A stretch of 32,179 nt of DNA from the NCBI RefSeq assembly GCF_000717875.1, contig NZ_JOCT01000044.1, forward strand, positions 1 to 32,179, read 5' to 3'. Shown here in pieces: positions 16,339 to 23,307 of the stretch. Each line of letters starts with the position of its first letter. The stretch's first letter is position 1. The stretch is from Streptomyces sp. NRRL S-455. Lineage in GTDB: Bacteria > Actinomycetota > Actinomycetes > Streptomycetales > Streptomycetaceae. The notes under the pieces were generated by a model that was not told where the DNA came from, did no database searches, and saw only the letters and a list, made by a program, of their open reading frames with translations. A program made the translations under genes and the position numbers.

Positions 16339-16682
16339 CGGGAGGGAAGACGGCGCCGGCCCGGGTACGGGTGGTGCGGCTGCTGCGCGTCCTGGAGGGA
16401 CGGGAAGCGGAGTTCGTGAGGTCCTACCAGGACGTGCTCGAACGTGCCGTGCGCTCTCCCGGGCATCTGCGCGAACAGCTCTGCCGCTCCCTCGACGACC
16501 CCGGGCAGTGGCTGCTCACCAGCGAGTGGGAGAGCTTCGAGGCGATCAAGCGGTGGCGCTCCGACCCCGACCACGCCACGCTGGTCGGGCCGATGAACGC
16601 CTGTCTGCACGACGACCGGTGGACGGGGGTCTTCGAAATCGTGCCCGAAGGCCCCGGTGCCCGAAAGCCGAGACAGGGCTGA
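16335..16682 (+). CDS. Small ABM-type monooxygenase-like protein
   Basis: A 115-residue dimeric alpha-beta-barrel protein, starting at the GTG that overlaps the P450 stop. The frame is open for a long way upstream but only antiparallel to P450 logic, so the short form is chosen. The sequence SPGHLREQLCRSLDDPGQWL followed by TSEWE is nearly the same as residues 48-72 of the SchA/CurD protein that opens the cluster (PGHL..QLC.S...P.QWL.TSEWE), so it is a stand-alone paralogue of that N-terminal domain. ABM proteins oxidise anthrones and related phenols to quinones without cofactors. A quinone-forming or lyase role with the P450 is inferred. Confidence 0.82.
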   Translation: MTGGKTAPARVRVVRLLRVLEGREAEFVRSYQDVLERAVRSPGHLREQLCRSLDDPGQWLLTSEWESFEAIKRWRSDPDHATLVGPMNACLHDDRWTGVFEIVPEGPGARKPRQG

Positions 16683-16707
16683 CCACCATGTGACCGGCCG
16701 GTAAGGT
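16679..16707 (+). promoter_or_regulatory. Promoter giving a leaderless MarR mRNA
   Basis: CTGACC (16679-16684), a 17-base spacer and TAAGGT (16702-16707) make a good housekeeping sigma promoter. The expected start of transcription, about 7 bases on, coincides with the GTG at 16715, which lacks a ribosome site. Confidence 0.5.
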
Positions 16708-16714
16708 CGGGTTC

Positions 16715-17224
16715 GTGCCGAAGCCGCTCAGTCTCTCCTTCGATCCGATCGCGCGTGCCGACGAACGCTGGAAGCAGCGCTGGGGAAACGTGCCGTCCAT
16801 GGCCGCGATCACCTCGATCATGCGCGCCCAGCAGATCCTGCTCGCCGAGGTCGACGCGGTGGTCAAGCCGTACGGGCTGACGTTCGCGCGGTACGAGGCG
16901 CTGGTGCTGCTCACCTTCTCCAAGTCCGGTGAGCTGCCGATGTCCAAGATCGGTGAGCGGCTCATGGTGCACCCCACGTCCGTGACGAACACCGTGGACC
17001 GGCTGGTGAGGTCGGGGCTCGTCGCCAAGCGGCCCAACCCCAACGACGGGCGCGGCACCCTCGCCAGCATCACCGAGAAGGGGCGCGAGGTGGTCGAGGC
17101 GGCCACCCGCGACCTGATGGCGATGGACTTCGGGCTCGGGGCGTACGACGCGGAGGAGTGCGCGGAGATCTTCGCCATGCTCCGGCCCCTGCGGATCGCC
17201 GCGGGGGACTTCGAGGAGGGCTGA
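16715..17224 (+). CDS. MarR-family regulator
   Basis: A 169-residue winged-helix regulator. The N-terminal dimer helix is about 28-60 (VPSMAAITSIMRAQQILLAEVD). The recognition region is about 78-125 (LPMSKIGERLMVHPTSVTNTVDRLVRSGLVAKRPNPNDGRGTLASIT), with the wing at NPNDGRGT. The GTG start appears to be the first transcribed base. It lies 32 bases after the ABM gene but has its own promoter, and I remember a homologue next to DUF3817 and icmA in S. coelicolor (SCO5413). It is therefore more likely a core gene than the pigment cluster's own regulator, although read-through or cross-control is possible. Confidence 0.9.
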   Translation: MPKPLSLSFDPIARADERWKQRWGNVPSMAAITSIMRAQQILLAEVDAVVKPYGLTFARYEALVLLTFSKSGELPMSKIGERLMVHPTSVTNTVDRLVRSGLVAKRPNPNDGRGTLASITEKGREVVEAATRDLMAMDFGLGAYDAEECAEIFAMLRPLRIAAGDFEEG

Positions 17225-17267
17225 CCCGGGGCAAGATCTGCCGGAACGGGTCGTTACGCTCGACGGC

Positions 17268-17606
17268 ATGAAAAAGAGCGTGCTGACCCGCTACCGCGTG
17301 ATGGCCTACGTCACCGGCGTGCTGCTGGTCCTGCTGGTCCTGGGCATGATCGGCAAGTATGTGCTCGACCTGAACGGCGCGGCCGACTTCACGCGCGTCG
17401 TCAGCATCGCGCACGGCTGGCTGTACGTCGTGTACCTCGTCTTCGCCTTCGACCTGGGCTCCAAGGCGAAGTGGCCGGTCGCCAAGCAGCTGTGGGTGCT
17501 GCTCGCCGGGACCATTCCGACGGCGGCGTTCTTCGTGGAGCGGAAGATCAGCCACGAGCTCGAGGCCAAGGTCGCGGCGGACTCGCCCGCGCCCGCCAAG
17601 GCGTAA
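17268..17606 (+). CDS. DUF3817 membrane protein, copy 2
   Basis: A 112-residue three-helix membrane protein (about 10-33, 47-65 and 74-92) of the DUF3817 family. It has HGWLYVVYLVFAFDLGSKAKW, then IPTAAFFVERKISHE, aligning column by column with copy 1 at 5963-6307 (HG.L...Y..F..D......KW, then .PT..FF..RK...E). The N-terminus is basic (MKKSVLTRYR), so that end is probably cytosolic. It starts 43 bases after the MarR gene, so it may share that transcript. A 10-bp hairpin follows the stop. The function is unknown. Confidence 0.87.
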   Translation: MKKSVLTRYRVMAYVTGVLLVLLVLGMIGKYVLDLNGAADFTRVVSIAHGWLYVVYLVFAFDLGSKAKWPVAKQLWVLLAGTIPTAAFFVERKISHELEAKVAADSPAPAKA

Positions 17607-17611
17607 CCACA

Positions 17612-17639
17612 CCGCCGTACGGAGCAACGTACGGCGGTC
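17612..17639 (+). terminator. Terminator after DUF3817 copy 2
   Basis: ACCGCCGTAC (17612-17621) and GTACGGCGGT (17630-17639) form a 10-bp perfect stem with an 8-base loop, 6 bases past the stop and just before the icmA promoter. Confidence 0.8.
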
Positions 17640-17644
17640 TGCCA

Positions 17645-17674
17645 TCGACATTTACTAGGACGTCCTAGTAAATT
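17645..17674 (+). promoter_or_regulatory. icmA promoter with a 24-base perfect palindrome in the spacer
   Basis: A perfect palindrome covers 17650-17673: ATTTACTAGGAC followed immediately by its reverse complement. It overlaps a plausible promoter, TCGACA (17645-17650), an 18-base spacer and TAAATT (17669-17674). Transcription would start about at the ATG (17682), giving a leaderless or near-leaderless mRNA. An operator filling the spacer is the classical repressor position. Confidence 0.65.
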
Positions 17675-17681
17675 CGAAGGT

Positions 17682-19382
17682 ATGGACGCTGACGCCATAG
17701 AGGAAGGCCGCCGCCGCTGGCAGGCCCGCTACGACACCGCGCGCAAACGCGACGCCGACTTCACCACGCTCTCCGGCGACCCGGTCGAGCCGGTGTACGG
17801 TCCCCGGCCCGGGGACACCTACGAGGGCTTCGAGCGGATCGGCTGGCCGGGGGAGTACCCATTCACCCGCGGCCTGTACGCGACCGGCTACCGAGGGCGC
17901 ACGTGGACGATCCGGCAGTTCGCCGGGTTCGGCAACGCCGAGCAGACCAACGAGCGCTACAAGATGATCCTCCGCAACGGCGGAGGCGGGCTCTCGGTCG
18001 CCTTCGACATGCCGACGCTCATGGGCCGCGACTCCGACGACCCGCGTTCGCTGGGCGAGGTCGGGCACTGCGGTGTCGCCATCGACTCCGCCGCCGACAT
18101 GGAGGTCCTGTTCAAGGACATCCCGCTCGGTGACGTCACGACGTCGATGACCATCAGCGGCCCCGCCGTCCCCGTCTTCTGCATGTACCTGGTGGCGGCG
18201 GAACGGCAGGGCGTCGACCCGTCCGTCCTGAACGGCACGCTCCAGACGGACATCTTCAAGGAGTACATCGCCCAGAAGGAGTGGCTCTTCCAGCCCGAGC
18301 CGCACCTGCGGCTGATCGGCGACCTGATGGAGCACTGCGCGGCCGGCATCCCCGCCTACAAGCCGCTCTCCGTCTCCGGCTACCACATCCGCGAGGCCGG
18401 GGCGACGGCCGCGCAGGAGCTGGCGTACACGCTGGCCGACGGCTTCGGATACGTGGAGCTGGGCCTGTCACGCGGTCTGGACGTGGACGTGTTCGCCCCC
18501 GGCCTGTCCTTCTTCTTCGACGCGCACGTCGACTTCTTCGAGGAGATCGCCAAGTTCCGCGCCGCACGCCGCATCTGGGCCCGCTGGATGCGAGATGTGT
18601 ACGGGGCGAAGTCCGAGAAGGCGCAGTGGCTGCGGTTCCACACGCAGACCGCCGGCGTCTCGTTGACCGCGCAGCAGCCGTACAACAACGTCGTGCGGAC
18701 GGCGGTGGAGGCCCTGGCCGCCGTGCTGGGCGGGACGAACTCGCTGCACACGAACGCGTTGGACGAGACGCTGGCCCTGCCCAGCGAGCAGGCGGCGGAG
18801 ATCGCGCTGCGCACGCAGCAGGTGCTGATGGAGGAGACCGGGGTCGGCAACGTCGCCGACCCGCTGGGCGGCTCCTGGTACGTCGAGCAGCTGACCGACC
18901 GGATCGAGGCGGACGCGGAGAAGATCTTCGAGCAGATCAGGGAACGCGGGCTGCGGGCGCACCCCGACGGGCAGCACCCGATCGGGCCGATCACCTCCGG
19001 GATCCTGCGGGGCATCGAGGACGGCTGGTTCACCGGCGAGATCGCCGAGTCGGCGTTCCGCTACCAGCAGGCACTGGAGAAGGGCGACAAGAAGGTCGTC
19101 GGCGTCAACGCCCACACCGGCTCCGTGACCGGGGACCTGGAGATCCTGCGGGTCAGCCACGAGGTGGAGCGGGAACAGGTGCGGGTGCTCGGCGAGCGGA
19201 AGGCCGGCCGGGACGACGCGCGGGTCCGCACCGCGCTCGAGGGCATGCTGGCCGCGGCGCGGTCCGGCGCGAACATGATCGAGCCGATGCTGGACGCCGT
19301 GCGGGCGGAGGCGACGCTCGGGGAGATCTGCGGGGTGTTGCGGGACGAGTGGGGGGTGTACACGGAACCCGCCGGGTTCTGA
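17682..19382 (+). CDS. icmA: Isobutyryl-CoA mutase large subunit
   Basis: A 566-residue coenzyme-B12-dependent acyl-CoA mutase large subunit, the exact length I remember for IcmA. It interconverts isobutyryl-CoA and n-butyryl-CoA, joining valine breakdown to butyryl-CoA. The substrate barrel opens with YPFTRGLYATGYRGRTWTIRQ, where ATGYRGRTW replaces the ATMYTFRPW-type segment of methylmalonyl-CoA mutases; GFGNAEQTNERY and GGTNSLHTNALDE are also present. There is no C-terminal B12-binding DxHxxG domain, so a small subunit (IcmB) encoded elsewhere is needed. It matches SCO5415 by position. Its expression is probably controlled through the palindrome directly upstream. It is monocistronic, followed by a long hairpin and a convergent TetR gene. 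Confidence 0.92.
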   Translation: MDADAIEEGRRRWQARYDTARKRDADFTTLSGDPVEPVYGPRPGDTYEGFERIGWPGEYPFTRGLYATGYRGRTWTIRQFAGFGNAEQTNERYKMILRNGGGGLSVAFDMPTLMGRDSDDPRSLGEVGHCGVAIDSAADMEVLFKDIPLGDVTTSMTISGPAVPVFCMYLVAAERQGVDPSVLNGTLQTDIFKEYIAQKEWLFQPEPHLRLIGDLMEHCAAGIPAYKPLSVSGYHIREAGATAAQELAYTLADGFGYVELGLSRGLDVDVFAPGLSFFFDAHVDFFEEIAKFRAARRIWARWMRDVYGAKSEKAQWLRFHTQTAGVSLTAQQPYNNVVRTAVEALAAVLGGTNSLHTNALDETLALPSEQAAEIALRTQQVLMEETGVGNVADPLGGSWYVEQLTDRIEADAEKIFEQIRERGLRAHPDGQHPIGPITSGILRGIEDGWFTGEIAESAFRYQQALEKGDKKVVGVNAHTGSVTGDLEILRVSHEVEREQVRVLGERKAGRDDARVRTALEGMLAAARSGANMIEPMLDAVRAEATLGEICGVLRDEWGVYTEPAGF

Positions 19383-19396
19383 CCCAGGGTCTGTCG

Positions 19397-19460
19397 TTTG
19401 GATCACGGCGCAGGGGATCGGCAGCGCGTGCCAGGCCCCGCGTCTGCGGCGTGATCCGAA
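19397..19460. terminator. Long imperfect hairpin after icmA
   Basis: GGATCACGGCGCAG (19400-19413) pairs with CTGCGGCGTGATCC (19444-19457) with one mismatch; inner GGCA/TGCC and GGGG/CCCC pairs extend it. It lies 14 bases after the icmA stop, and a CTGTCCGGACAG palindrome (19484-19495) follows before the convergent TetR stop. It probably terminates icmA. The GGTCTGTCGTTTGGATCA part may be a dispersed Streptomyces repeat (recollection). Confidence 0.6.
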
Positions 19461-19500
19461 CACCAGCCAGCCGCGTCACCAACCTGTCCGGACAGCACAC

Positions 19501-20112
19501 CTAGCCGCTCAGCCCTTGCAGCAGCACCCTGGTGAAGCTGCGGACCCACTCCTCGTCCGCCGGTTCCGCACTCACCAGGGTGCGGTGCACCACCGCTCCC
19601 GCCACCATGTCGAAGATCAGGTCCGCGGTGCGGGACCCCGCCTCCGGGTCCGGTTCGGTAGGGAGTTCGCCTCTTTCCTGGGCTCGGCATCTGCCCTCCA
19701 GGACCAGGCGCTTCTGGCGGTCGACGACCGACGCGCGGATCCGTTCGCGCAGGGCGTCGTCACGGGTGGCCTCCGCGACCACGGCCATCAGGCCGCTCTT
19801 CGCCTCCGGACGGGCCAGGATCGCCGCGAACTGGAGGACCACGCCTTCGATGTCCGCGGCCAGCGAGCCGCTGTCCGGGAGTTCCAGTTCGTCGAAGAGT
19901 TCCGCCACCGCGTCGACGACCAGTTCGTTCTTGCCCGCCCAGCGGCGGTAGAGCGTCGTCTTCGCAACCCCGGCGCGGGTGGCGACGTCTCCCAGGGTGA
20001 GCTTGGACCAGCCCAGGTCCACCAGTGCCTGACGCGTCGCGGCCAGGATCGCGGCGTCCGCCGTGGCGCTGCGCGGCCGCCCGGTGCGGCTGACGGGGCT
20101 GCGGCTCTGCAT
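19501..20112 (-). CDS. TetR-family regulator
   Basis: A 203-residue repressor-type protein. The N-terminal helix-turn-helix is at about 20-65 (AILAATRQALVDLGWSKLTLGDVATRAGVAKTTLYRRWAGKNELVVDAVAELF), the canonical TetR pattern with the TLYRRW recognition helix. The C-terminal part (about 75-200) is a helical ligand and dimer domain of unknown effector. It converges on icmA and diverges from the thioredoxin-like gene, with a 233-base shared region holding two inverted repeats. The one nearest its own start, AACCG-A-CGGTT, is the best autoregulatory operator. Confidence 0.9.
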   Translation of the reverse strand: MQSRSPVSRTGRPRSATADAAILAATRQALVDLGWSKLTLGDVATRAGVAKTTLYRRWAGKNELVVDAVAELFDELELPDSGSLAADIEGVVLQFAAILARPEAKSGLMAVVAEATRDDALRERIRASVVDRQKRLVLEGRCRAQERGELPTEPDPEAGSRTADLIFDMVAGAVVHRTLVSAEPADEEWVRSFTRVLLQGLSG

Positions 20113-20124
20113 GCCCTGACCATA

Positions 20125-20135
20125 AACCGACGGTT
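20125..20135. promoter_or_regulatory. Candidate TetR operator
   Basis: AACCG-A-CGGTT, an 11-base inverted repeat 13 bases upstream of the TetR start codon, overlapping a possible -10 on the minus strand (TATGGT). Confidence 0.45.
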
Positions 20136-20198
20136 CCCCCGTGCGTCCGTGAGGGAGATCACCGGGGGGTGGTGTTCCCGGAGCACGGTGTGGCGTTA

Positions 20199-20215
20199 CG
20201 CTACGTCTCGTAGCG
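20199..20215. promoter_or_regulatory. Inverted repeat in the TetR/thioredoxin divergent region
   Basis: CGCTACG-TCT-CGTAGCG, 7-bp perfect arms with a 3-base spacer, about 130 bases before the thioredoxin-like start and 87 bases before the TetR start. It is TetR-operator-like in form; which protein binds it is unknown. Confidence 0.45.
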
Positions 20216-20345
20216 AAAGCGCGTGGGGACGTACACGGGCTTCGCCGACCCGGTGCGGGGTGGGGACCCGGCGCCGACGGGACCGACCAGCCCGGCTTTC
20301 ACACCGTTTTTCACACGCACGCTCAGTACGGGGGAGGATAGACGC

Positions 20346-21323
20346 ATGCAGCCACGGAACATGTCCATGAGCGGAGTCGTCGACCTCGCCGCGGTGAAGG
20401 CGGCCCAGGAGGCCAAGGCGAAGGCGGAGCAGGCGCGGGCCCAGGCCGCCAGGGAGGGCGGGACGGGGGCGATCTCCCCGGCCGACCTCGTCATCGACGT
20501 CGACGAGGCGGGGTTCGAGCGGGACGTCCTGCAGCGGTCCGCCGAAGTGCCCGTCGTCATCGACTTCTGGGCCGAGTGGTGTCAGCCCTGCAAGCAGCTG
20601 AGCCCGGTCCTGGAGCGGCTGGCCGTCGAGTACAACGGCCGCTTCCTGCTCGCCAAGATCGACGTCGACGCCAACCAGATGCTGATGCAGCAGTTCGGCA
20701 TCCAAGGGATCCCCGCGGTGTTCGCGGTCGTCGCGGGGCAGGCCCTTCCGCTCTTCCAGGGGGCCGCGGACGAGACGCAGATCCGGCAGACCCTGGACCA
20801 GCTGGTGCAGGTCGCCGAGCAGCGCTTCGGCCTGACCGGTCTCACCGTCGACCCCGACGCCGAGCCGGGCGGCGGTGCCCAGGCGGCTCCCGAGCGGTCG
20901 GCCGGCCCGTACGACGCGCTCCTCGAGTCCGCCGTCCAGGCGCTGGACTCGGGCGACCTGGGCGGTGCCATCCAGGCGTACAAGAACGTGCTGAGCGAGG
21001 ACCCGGGCAACGAGGAAGCCAAACTGGGCCTCGCGCAGGCCGAGTTGCTCCAGCGGGTGCAGGGCGTCGACCCGCAGCAGGTGCGCAGGGACGCGGCCGA
21101 GAAGCCCGCCGACGTGCAGGCGCAGATCACGGCGGCCGACCTGGACCTGGTGGGCGGGCACGTGGAGGACGCCTTCGGCCGGCTGATCGAGACCGTGCAG
21201 CGTACGGTCGGTGACGACCGGGACACCGTTCGCATGCGGCTGCTGGAGCTGTTCGAGGTGGTCGGCCCCGAGGACCCGCGTGTGATCGCGGCCCGCAGGG
21301 CCCTGGCGCGCGCCCTGTTCTGA
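20346..21323 (+). CDS. Thioredoxin/TPR co-chaperone, YbbN/CnoX type
   Basis: A 325-residue cytosolic protein. Residues about 1-45 are an Ala/Lys/Glu-rich helix. A thioredoxin fold lies at about 48-155, with active site WCQPC in VVIDFWAEWCQPCKQLSPVLERL and the cis-Pro in GIQGIPAVFAVV. TPR-like helices follow from about 200 to 325 (LLESAVQALDSGDLGGAIQAYKNVLSEDPGNEEAKLGLA). This is the YbbN/CnoX layout, a holdase that guards proteins during oxidative stress. Unlike E. coli YbbN, with its SxxC site, both cysteines are present, so redox activity is likely. The start is the ATG with GGGGGAGGA 8 bases upstream; a longer reading is possible but includes promoter sequence. Confidence 0.92.
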   Translation: MQPRNMSMSGVVDLAAVKAAQEAKAKAEQARAQAAREGGTGAISPADLVIDVDEAGFERDVLQRSAEVPVVIDFWAEWCQPCKQLSPVLERLAVEYNGRFLLAKIDVDANQMLMQQFGIQGIPAVFAVVAGQALPLFQGAADETQIRQTLDQLVQVAEQRFGLTGLTVDPDAEPGGGAQAAPERSAGPYDALLESAVQALDSGDLGGAIQAYKNVLSEDPGNEEAKLGLAQAELLQRVQGVDPQQVRRDAAEKPADVQAQITAADLDLVGGHVEDAFGRLIETVQRTVGDDRDTVRMRLLELFEVVGPEDPRVIAARRALARALF

Positions 21324-21385
21324 CCAGTCGCTAAACACGGGGGCATGTGGTGCCCACGTGAAAAATTGGCCAACAGAGCGTCACC

Positions 21386-21423
21386 GCGGCCGCGCTTTAC
21401 CAAATCTTGGTAATCGCGGCCGC
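21386..21423 (+). terminator. Two-part hairpin after the thioredoxin-like gene
   Basis: An outer stem GCGGCCGCG (21386-21394) / CGCGGCCGC (21415-21423) encloses an inner stem TTACCAA-ATC-TTGGTAA (21397-21413). It lies 62 bases past the stop. It is a likely terminator, but the inner repeat has the form of a protein-binding operator. Confidence 0.55.
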
Positions 21424-21552
21424 TGTTACTGCGAGTAAGTCGCAGGCGTTGATCTGTCGGATTCTGTCCAGTGATCAACAGCTTTGCGCCGCCGGTTCGC
21501 AACACCCTGTGTCGCTGCCCGAGACCAACGGGTCGTTGTTCGGTTATCCGGC

Positions 21553-21570
21553 CGTTACTAGCCAGTAACG
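21553..21570. promoter_or_regulatory. Inverted repeat CGTTACT-AGCC-AGTAACG
   Basis: Perfect 7-bp arms with a 4-base spacer. A related TTACT-GCG-AGTAA occurs 115 bases upstream (21426-21438), so the same protein may bind both. They lie upstream of the DUF6230 operon. Confidence 0.45.
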
Positions 21571-21678
21571 AACCCCCTTGTGCCTGCCGCCAGAATGGAC
21601 CACGATCGGCCACGCTCGGTCCATTCCCGTACCCCGGCAGCCGGTTGGGTCGCGGGACGTCCTGGGTCCCCACCGAGC

Positions 21679-21705
21679 AGAGCCGGCGGCAGTGGCGCCG
21701 GCTCT
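21679..21705 (+). terminator. Hairpin in the DUF6230 leader
   Basis: AGAGCCGGCG (21679-21688) and CGCCGGCTCT (21696-21705) form a 10-bp perfect stem with a 7-base loop, 240 bases before the start codon. It could end a small upstream transcript or act as an attenuator. A second stem, GGACAGG/CCTGTCC (21707-21744), follows after one base. Confidence 0.45.
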
Positions 21706-21945
21706 TGGACAGGGGGGTCTTCGCCCTTCCGGTGAAGCCTGTCCAGCAGGGTTGTGCGTGATGCGTGTCAGGCGCGACCAGTGGTTGTCGCTCGGGGGTG
21801 ATCGCCGGTGATTCGGGCGCGAGTTGCGCCGCCGAGTGCGGGCGCTCTCCTTCCCGAGGACGTAGCACTTCTCCCATCCCTGCCCGGCTGAGCCGCGACT
21901 TGGGGCCAGTCAGGACAGGAGATGTACGTCCGAGAAGGAGGAAAT

Positions 21946-22608
21946 ATGGAGTCCCAGGTGCGTGGCGGGACCAGATGGAAGCGGTTCGCTGTGGTGATGG
22001 TGCCCACCGTCGCCGCCACGGCTGCGATAGGTGTGGGGCTGGCGCAGGGTGCTCTCGCGGCATCGTTCAGTGTGTCGGGGCAGTCGTTCAAGGTCACGGC
22101 CGAGGAGCTGCACGGCAAGGGATTCGCGCAGTACGGGGCGATCGACTCCGGCTACACGATGTCCGGCGAGAAGGCGCTTCACCCGGTAGCGGTTTCGTCG
22201 TTCAAGAGCGCGACGATCCAGAAGCTGTGCCAGTCGGTCGTCACCCCGAACATCCCGGTCCTCGGGTCTGTCAGCCTGACGCTGAAGGCGGGTGACAGCA
22301 AGGACGAGGAAAAGCAGGTCTCGGCCAAGAACCTGTACATCGATGTCGAGAACCTCGACTCGTCGAAGGCCGTGTTCCACGGCATCGACATCGGTGTGGC
22401 CGCCGGCGACACGGGCCCCGACAAGGGCGGCAAGGGTCCCGGCATGAAGGAAGGCAAGGGGCAGGCCAACCCCAACGGCTTCGCCCAGCAGGCTACTGGG
22501 GCTGACCTGTACGACGTGAAGCAGACGGCGTGGGCGACCACCGCCGGAACCTTCACGCTTCCCGGTCTGTCGATGAAGCTGCAGCAGGGTAAGCACGAGT
22601 GCTACTAG
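21946..22608 (+). CDS. Exported DUF6230-family protein
   Basis: A 220-residue protein with an N-terminal membrane/signal segment (about 12-38, RWKRFAVVMVPTVAATAAIG, ending near ALA-ASF). The rest is beta-rich: SFSVSGQSFKVTAEELHGKGFAQYG, then a charged loop with Gly/Lys repeats (DKGGKGPGMKEGKGQAN), then the closing ATTAGTFTLPGLSMKL and a terminal Cys-Tyr. Such proteins are often mislabelled cholesterol esterase in Streptomyces; I see no hydrolase motif. The start at 21946 has GGAGG 5 bases upstream; an ATG at 21922 is an alternative. It heads an operon with a DUF6114 membrane protein and a large surface protein, with an intercistronic hairpin after it. The function is unknown, and a cell-surface structural role is the best guess. 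Confidence 0.85.
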   Translation: MESQVRGGTRWKRFAVVMVPTVAATAAIGVGLAQGALAASFSVSGQSFKVTAEELHGKGFAQYGAIDSGYTMSGEKALHPVAVSSFKSATIQKLCQSVVTPNIPVLGSVSLTLKAGDSKDEEKQVSAKNLYIDVENLDSSKAVFHGIDIGVAAGDTGPDKGGKGPGMKEGKGQANPNGFAQQATGADLYDVKQTAWATTAGTFTLPGLSMKLQQGKHECY

Positions 22609-22618
22609 CCACTCGGTG

Positions 22619-22658
22619 ACGGGCGGGTGGGAGCCCATGGAGCCTCCCGCCCGCCCGT
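22619..22658 (+). terminator. Intercistronic hairpin after the DUF6230 gene
   Basis: ACGGGCGGGTGGGAG (22619-22633) pairs with CTCCCGCCCGCCCGT (22644-22658) across 15 bp, with one position that becomes G-U in RNA, and a 10-base loop. It is placed between the first two genes of the operon, so it may be a partial terminator or an mRNA stabiliser that favours the first gene. Confidence 0.65.
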
Positions 22659-22743
22659 ACTCCACCCGCGCTTTCAAGCCCCCCACTTCCCCACCGCAGT
22701 ACCACCCTCACCAGAGCAACGCCGCACCAGGGAGCTGTTTTCC

Positions 22744-23307
22744 ATGAGCGCCGAGACTCCTGCCGCACCCGGCCAGTTCAGCCGCCGGAGGCTGCAGTTC
22801 CGCGCCTGGCGGGGTAACCGCCCGTTCTGGGCCGGTCTGTATGTCATGCTCGGTGGCCTTCCGATCATGTACTTCCCGTACGCACAGCTGCAGATCGGCC
22901 ACCTGACGCTGGCGATGGCCACCACCGCGGGCGCCGGTTCCTTGATCATCGGTGTGCTGCTCGTCGTCCTGGGCGTGAGCCTCTGGTTCCAGCAGCACAT
23001 CCGGGTCTTCGCAGGCGTCGCGGCGATCCTGCTCGGCCTGGTTTCGCTCCCTGTATCGAACTTCGGCGGCTTCGTCGTCGGCTTCCTTTTGGCTGTGACC
23101 GGCGGCGCGCTGGCCTGTTCGTGGGCACCAGGCGCCCCAACGGAGCCGCAGCCCGCGAAGGGAGGCGCCACGGGTGAGGGCGGTACCCCCGGGGCCACGA
23201 ACACCGACACCACGGTCCTGAGGCCCGTGGACCCGATGGACGACTCGAACGATCTGTCAGGAACGAGCCCGGCCAACGGGGCGAACGGGAGGCACAGTGC
23301 CAGCTGA
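22744..23307 (+). CDS. DUF6114-family membrane protein
   Basis: A 187-residue protein with four transmembrane helices: about 30-48 (FWAGLYVMLGGLPIMYFPY), 52-80 (LTLAMATTAGAGSLIIGVLLVVLG), 86-103 and 106-128. The N-terminus is basic (RRRLQFRAWRGNRPFW) and so probably cytosolic. The C-terminal 55 residues are low-complexity Pro/Gly/Thr/Asp and hydrophilic. The start is the ATG at 22744 with AGGGAG about 10 bases upstream. It overlaps the next gene by 11 bases. The recurrent pairing with DUF6230 that I remember from other Streptomyces suggests the two act together at the membrane; the function is not known. Confidence 0.86.
   Translation: MSAETPAAPGQFSRRRLQFRAWRGNRPFWAGLYVMLGGLPIMYFPYAQLQIGHLTLAMATTAGAGSLIIGVLLVVLGVSLWFQQHIRVFAGVAAILLGLVSLPVSNFGGFVVGFLLAVTGGALACSWAPGAPTEPQPAKGGATGEGGTPGATNTDTTVLRPVDPMDDSNDLSGTSPANGANGRHSAS

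Larger units (their letters stand above)
21324..21945. other. 622-base gene-free stretch rich in inverted repeats
   Basis: I see no convincing gene here. Short frames are open but lack ribosome sites and protein-like composition. The stretch holds many exact inverted repeats: 21386-21423 (terminator-like), TTACT-GCG-AGTAA (21426-21438), GTTGATC/GATCAAC (21448-21479), CGTTACT/AGTAACG (21553-21570), AATGGACC/GGTCCATT (21594-21625), AGAGCCGGCG/CGCCGGCTCT (21679-21705), GGACAGG/CCTGTCC (21707-21744) and GGCGC/GCGCC (21816-21830). It may be the control region and long leader of the DUF6230 operon, or contain a small RNA. Confidence 0.6.

Noticed and set aside
16715..17224. MarR gene as the dedicated regulator of the pigment cluster
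   Set aside because: It has its own leaderless promoter and the neighbours expected for the core chromosome, so cluster-specific control is not supported by sequence alone.
21471..21811. Small open frames in the leader before the DUF6230 operon
   Set aside because: There are no ribosome sites, the composition is Arg/Pro/Cys-rich, and they overlap strong inverted repeats.
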